Source of the DNA: Paramacrobiotus metropolitanus
Lineage: Eukaryota; Tardigrada; Eutardigrada; Parachela; Macrobiotidae
DNA: 64,000 nt
Direction of reading: 5' to 3'
NCBI RefSeq assembly: GCF_019649055.1
Contig: NW_026570263.1
Location: forward strand, 930,001-994,000
The notes below the pieces were generated by a model. It had not been told where the DNA came from. It searched no databases and was given only the letters and a program-made list of their open reading frames with translations. Each line of letters opens with the position of its first letter. Positions within the stretch are counted from its first letter, which is position 1. A program made the translations under genes and the position numbers. Positions 58,773 through 64,000 of this stretch are shown here, piece by piece.

Positions 58773-61700
58773 CGCTTCTCTGTCTGTCTCAGTTGTGAAT
58801 GCAGGCAGCCCGCAGTGAATGAGTGATGCATCCTGCTGCTGCGCTGCCCAGTGTCCAGCAGCTCACCTCACACCACCTCTACGCTATCCGTGTTGACAGC
58901 CATCCACTAATATTATCCTTTTCGTATTTGACTAAAAGCGTAAAACTATGCAGGAACACGGTGTATTTGTTGACAGAATGCAGCGATGATTGTTTTGGGG
59001 GGCCGCACACACGGGCAGCGCCCGCAGGCTGGCAGCCACCTGGGGCGCTGGATGGAATTTCACTTGTAAGCTAAGCTCGCGCTTTGTCCGCCAGCACTCT
59101 TTTGTTATGGCGATTTTCTCTGGTTACATTTAGTGCTATTGCGCAGGCCGGGCGTAATTGCGGCGGATTGATTGATAGCGACGGGCCTGTGCCGCATGCA
59201 GTAGGGCTTCCTTAGACTAGCTTTCCCCGGCCCCTTCTGCCGCTCTTTCACCAACAATAACATCCAATATTCCTCTCCATTCAACCACTGACTAAAGCAA
59301 TATCGCTTCCTCGCTTTCCCATTCACTCCATTCTCCACTGCATTCTTAAGAAAGCGACAATCACGTTTATATATTTCAGCATTTTTTCCTCCCCTGGGAA
59401 TACGCAACGAGCGTTGATAATACTAGGCATGCCCGGCTAATTCCGGGCGCACGTGCAATTTCGGGATGAAATCGCGGTGTTTGTTGTGCATTAAAGATTG
59501 GTTGGGGCGGAAAAGGGACACAACGAACAGAATAACCTGCGTCGTAATCCGCTGGAGCACTGCACGGTTTATCTGAAGAAGAGGTCTATTTCGAGCGGCA
59601 GGAGTAATCTGCTCGGCTGGTCGCCGTCGACCTGACCCACTTTACCTAGCTTGGCAGGGATCCCTTACGCAACTGCCTGTCAACAGCGACCACAACAGAC
59701 CCGCAGTCGTCACCGCGTTCCCATCATCCGCCGCAATGTTATAATTATATATAATATCTTCACGAGTCATAAACGATCACGCTGCTGTTTACAAGCAGCC
59801 CGAGCCGGCGTTTCTGCTTTTCCTCAACGTCACGCAATGTGTTTATGGCGAAGTTAAAATTTGAAAAAAATTATTTTAAAACATACGTTTGATAGTGCTT
59901 AAATATTAAGGAAAAAAATATTAAAAATATATTAAATACGCCGGCACAGTGAGAGGTTATTAAACGATGCATTGCGTGAAGAATCGCGGTGATTATTTGG
60001 TGAAAGGGAGTGTTGACGTGAAGGGATCTCTTACGTACTGTAGATATGTGTATGTGAGAGCGATATCGGTCAAGTGGCCGGAGACGGCTATTTGATAGCC
60101 TTTGATGAGCATGATAGGCCCATACACCACAAATAATTCAAAGCAATACAAGCGGGCCAAGAATGAAAGAATGCCAGGGCCACTTCTTCCGCTACACTGT
60201 CCACACTGTACAGTGTATATACACTGGTGGGAGACGGTCAGTTCTCAAAAGCAACGGTCAATAAATAACAAGTCACCCATTCCGGCCAACCGATCGGCCA
60301 CGGTTGCCTGCCTCGGCAAACTTGCTCCAGTATTAATAATGCAGGTATTGCCAACAAGGAATCCAGTTCTGTCCACACCAATACGAGTTTTAATGCCATC
60401 TTCAATGAAAATAATATTGTTTGCTTGCAAATGTACCAGTTTCATGTGAACTTGAAACCATTTTTAATGGACATTTTTTCACAAGACATTTTTAAAAACG
60501 CAGGACCTGGATTTTTACATAGTGAAAATAATATTTATTTTTATATGTATCCATTTTTTATATACGTCTGTCAATTTTTTGCTGAAAACGGATAAATTGA
60601 TATGTGTACTGAGTGCGGTCAGCGAACTCGGTTGGAAAGAGAGGCGCACTTACACAGTGACACCTATGTCAATAAAGCGGCACCTAATCGACCGGGATTT
60701 CTTCCCGGTTGCAGCAAGGACAGCGCGTCGTTAGCGGGATTGCGGCGGTGGCGGCGGAGCAGGGCGCCGGGAGACGCGTGGGTCAGCGCCGGCCGTAAAA
60801 CGGACGCCAGGGACCGCGGCTGACCGCTCTGTCCCGCGGATGGCGCTCCCTCGACGCTCGTCCTACTTATCCATCCCCAACGCTATCCTACCGCTTCCCC
60901 AATTAATTCCTCAACACACTCGTACTGAACTATTGAACAAGTCACCATACAATTACAAACGATCCGCAAAAATTTTATGTATGTAATTTATTTCTGATTT
61001 ATCTACATATGTAACAAATATATATGTAGTATTATTTTTATTATCAATATATATGTAACATTATTTTTATTAGTTGATTTTGCTAATTCTTTACGGATTT
61101 ATTCTTATATAATTTATTTTATATTGAAGCCCCTTAAGCAGACGCTCTTGAAATTCAATGAGAAAGAAAGAAAATTCACGGAAAAGCAGCAATTTCCCAC
61201 GGAGAAGCCTTCATGGGAGAACGCTAACGAGAAGGATGGGAGCTAGCTAGGCGCCCTTGACGCCGGGTGCAAAGGTCAACGCTGACCTTGTGATTCCCAT
61301 TGGGAAGACGGCCAAGGTGCACTTGATGCGCACACGGTACAATGGCGATAATTAATGGCCGCGTGAAACGCTGATAAATGGGCATACTTGAGCACGCTGC
61401 GCTTTAAATATCTCATTCACGCTTTGCTAAGGTTAACGTTAACACTGCCAAGACGCATTCCACCGGCGCACAAATGCATGACGTCAAACAGACACCCAGC
61501 TGGCGCAAATATTTCCATCCCAAATGGACTGTGCCCGAAACGAATCGAAGGCCCTTTCAGCCGACAAACACAGACAGGAAGCGCGAGAAGACATTAGGCG
61601 ATTAGCCGTTCAACAACTTTTAAAATTAATGCATTTGCACGCATATTTAAACAGCAAAGGAAAGGCGCATCTTCTCCACTGCCAGTCAATACCGGCACGG

Positions 61701-64000
61701 AGCAGCCGGCGTGGGCGGATGGCGCTGCGCTAATGGGCCGCGCTGGCCGCCGCTGCGGGCGGAAATGGCCGCTCTTCCCCCGTCACCATGCCGCGGAACA
61801 CTTCCGCTGCAGGCTGCCACAATGACTCATTTCCCGCTTAATTATGCCGTACTGCAGTCGAACTCCTGCTGGCTTTATTTTAAAAACAGTCGGCTATCGA
61901 CTAAACGTAAAAATGTGGGACAAACATCGTAGTATACGCCGGCGACATAATTGTGATTTTGTGGACGATGCGGTTGTAAAACTGGGGATTGGGGAAGGAG
62001 GGAAAGCCCGAGCGGGCGTTATTGGCAATCAGACTGTTTATGGACAGCACGGGCAAATTGCCGGGCAGCCATAAAAGTCAGCGCTGCGCTGAGCTGTGCC
62101 GGTCCACTGCCAGCGCAATCGCAGCCAGACGCTGGCTACATGTTACAACCGCTCCCGGACCAATTGGCCCAGTTTACACTGGAGATAGATGCGTTATTTA
62201 TTTACGCGCCAGGACCGCGCTGGCCAGCGGGCACTAACGCTGCGATTGCCGGCATCAAGTGCCGATTTCTACCGGCCTGTTTTAGGCAACGAGTGTGTCC
62301 GATGCGCAGCGATTCTATCCTTTTAAAAAATATATATCATTAATGGTCAAAAGCAGACAGCCAGATAGACTTGTCACTCGGCGTCTGGCCTCTTCCAAAC
62401 TAAACTGTCACGACTGCCAATTATATCACACCAAAATACACCATCGACACACATCTTCAGCGCTTTTTATAGCCGGCACCCATTATTTTCCACCCCGAAA
62501 TAACACAGCTGTAAGGGGAAGGATTTTTGTTATAGAAGTCAATCATTAACCGATTGATTGCCGGCTTTTAAAAGCGGGCATTTTGAATGTGCGCCCAGCT
62601 GGACACAGCTGGGTCAGGACAGCGGGCAGCTGCGGTGTGGGCCACGTCACTCGGCGGGCGTTAATTGCGTCGGGGCTTAATTGGCTAACCAGCAGCAGGT
62701 TGTCCCTTTAGTACCCGTTAGATGCCCACATGTAGCCGTGTACGGCATCTACAGCATCCCGTCAAATTAAATCCCGCAGCTGCCTGCGTGGATGAGCAAG
62801 CGATCCGGCTTGACCGGACGCGGTTGTGTGCCGGCATAAATCCCGCCGTTTACTCTGCTCTTCACGCTCACAATGCGCCCTTAATTCCCGCCACGCAGAT
62901 GCAGGGAAAACGCCGTGTATAGCACTGGATATCCGAGCTGGCACCTGCGTGCACCCATCCGCCGCACGTTCCTCCCCATTTAAACTTGACCGTTAACGTT
63001 TATGACACCAAACACGCCGTCTCATTTGTTGTCAAAACACTGCAGTTCCATCAACTTTCATGTGACCGCGTTATCGAAGATTGATTTCTGATTTATTTAC
63101 GGGACTGTATTTGTTTGGCTGGTTTTGGAAGTTTGCAGTTATGTCCTGACAGAAGACGCAACCACTGTCTTGAAGGTCAGCCGGCGTTTACGGTATTAAG
63201 CGCGGCAACAAAGTGGATTGTCATTTGTACAAAGTGTGCCTGTCTGGCGCGTTCCCAGCGGATATCTGTTCGTCGTCCGGGCGCTTCATTACAATTCCAT
63301 CAGAGAAAAAAGCCCATTTAGCCTTGACAAGCTGGCGTTATCCAGCCGCCGCCAAGGCCAGTCCAGCCCGGGAGCGCTTGGATATCCCGGCTGCAACTGC
63401 AACTGCATCCCCGATCCTCCCATCTTCCCCTCATCTGCACGCTGATTCTGACACATCCCACGCTGCACTACTATTGCTAAATGTAAATGCAGCCGGAGCC
63501 ATCCAACCGGCAGAAAAAAATCCCAATAAAACAGACAACCGATCGATCGAGCGTCGATGGGCCGCACTCGCACCTTCCTTCGCCAGTTACGCTACTCGTA
63601 CCGGAAAATTAAACACACGAAAAAAATGCAATTTGCAGGAATAACAGCGTGGCGTTGTGGTATCTGATATGGAGTGTGTATGGCCATGTGTGGTCGCTAC
63701 AGATATACATAATCATAATATAAATAAATAGACGCAGGAGAATGCAGGCTGTTGACACAGCGGAGTGGATACTGGAGTGGCAGAATAGCGTGACGCGGTA
63801 TTGGCTATCTGTCCATGCATATGCATAATATTATGCGCTGCGAGTCTGTCTTGCCTCTTCAATCGGCTTTACATACACGTCTGTCTGCCGCTCAGTCCCG
63901 GCTTTAAATACGGTAGCCAGCGAGACACAGCGACAGACCGCTGTCCACACAATGGCCGGACAAAGCCTGAATGGCCGATGGCTGTTTACCCAACCGGTCA

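Larger units (their letters stand above)
56637..64000. other. 7.4-kb gene-free right end
   Basis: No coding gene was supported on either strand; frames here lack domains, codon pattern and paired splice sites. It may hold the first exon and promoter of the IgCAM gene. It contains back-to-back hairpins (58281-58357), a three-fold 10-bp repeat (58386-58415) and copy B of a dispersed repeat (58635-58772). Homeodomain-type CATTAGC/GCTAATG words recur as in the Dfd deserts, for example gttagcattagcc near 57.1 kb. Confidence 0.55.

Overview
The window is animal nuclear DNA with compact, intron-rich genes, GC-rich exons and AT-rich introns and spacers. It carries about 15 protein-coding genes, nearly all recognisable by family. 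Together they indicate a bilaterian of arthropod or near-arthropod (panarthropod) grade: a Deformed-type Hox gene, a myoglianin/GDF8-11 ligand, an arthropod-style acidic-tailed troponin T, and a wrapper/klingon-like GPI-anchored IgCAM. The gene density, short introns and a Hox gene with no Hox neighbour fit a tardigrade such as Hypsibius. That assignment is inference; no sequence search was possible.

Layout. 1-236: first coding exon of an unidentified gene running off the left edge. 3.3-8.8 kb: housekeeping block with TFIIA-gamma (+), the cullin-RING subunit RNF7/RBX2 (-), an ER FKBP14-type prolyl isomerase ending in HDEL (+) and a folate-receptor-like GPI-type protein (-). 11.7-12.1 kb: a secreted SUEL/galactose-lectin-like gene (-) whose first exon is not placed. 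12.1-28.9 kb: regulatory-looking, gene-poor DNA around Dfd (17.3-19.9 kb, +). 28.9-35.6 kb: RFWD3 E3 ligase (-), with a LINE fragment in intron 1, and a ten-exon short-chain dehydrogenase of the HSD17B12/HSDL1 group (-). 36.6-37.5 kb: a fatty-acid-binding-protein-like lipocalin (+). 38.5-42.2 kb: myoglianin (-). 44.1-50.3 kb: mitochondrial ribosomal protein mS26 (-), tRNA deaminase subunit ADAT3 (+) and troponin T (+). 52.3-53.0 kb: an intronless secreted DUF2807/GIN-domain protein of bacterial type (+). 53.7-56.6 kb: a 3xIg + FN3 + GPI cell-adhesion gene (-). 56.6-64 kb: gene-free DNA with hairpins and repeats.

Gene models were built exon by exon. For every gene with more than one exon I matched donor, acceptor and reading-frame phase by hand. 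All are consistent except one single-base frame discontinuity in RFWD3. Donors are often GTCAGT, GTGAGT or GTAAGT, and two introns appear to be GC-AG. Several genes are head to head and may share promoter regions: RNF7/FKBP14, HSD/FABP and mS26/ADAT3.

Most interesting items: the intronless bacterial-type DUF2807 gene (candidate horizontal transfer); the solitary Dfd with two introns inside the homeobox; in-frame acidic microexons in troponin T; an unexpectedly frequent AAAGGTCAC motif (15 exact copies counted by eye); a dispersed repeat shared by 11.1 kb and 58.7 kb; and perfect short-loop hairpins in the gene deserts.
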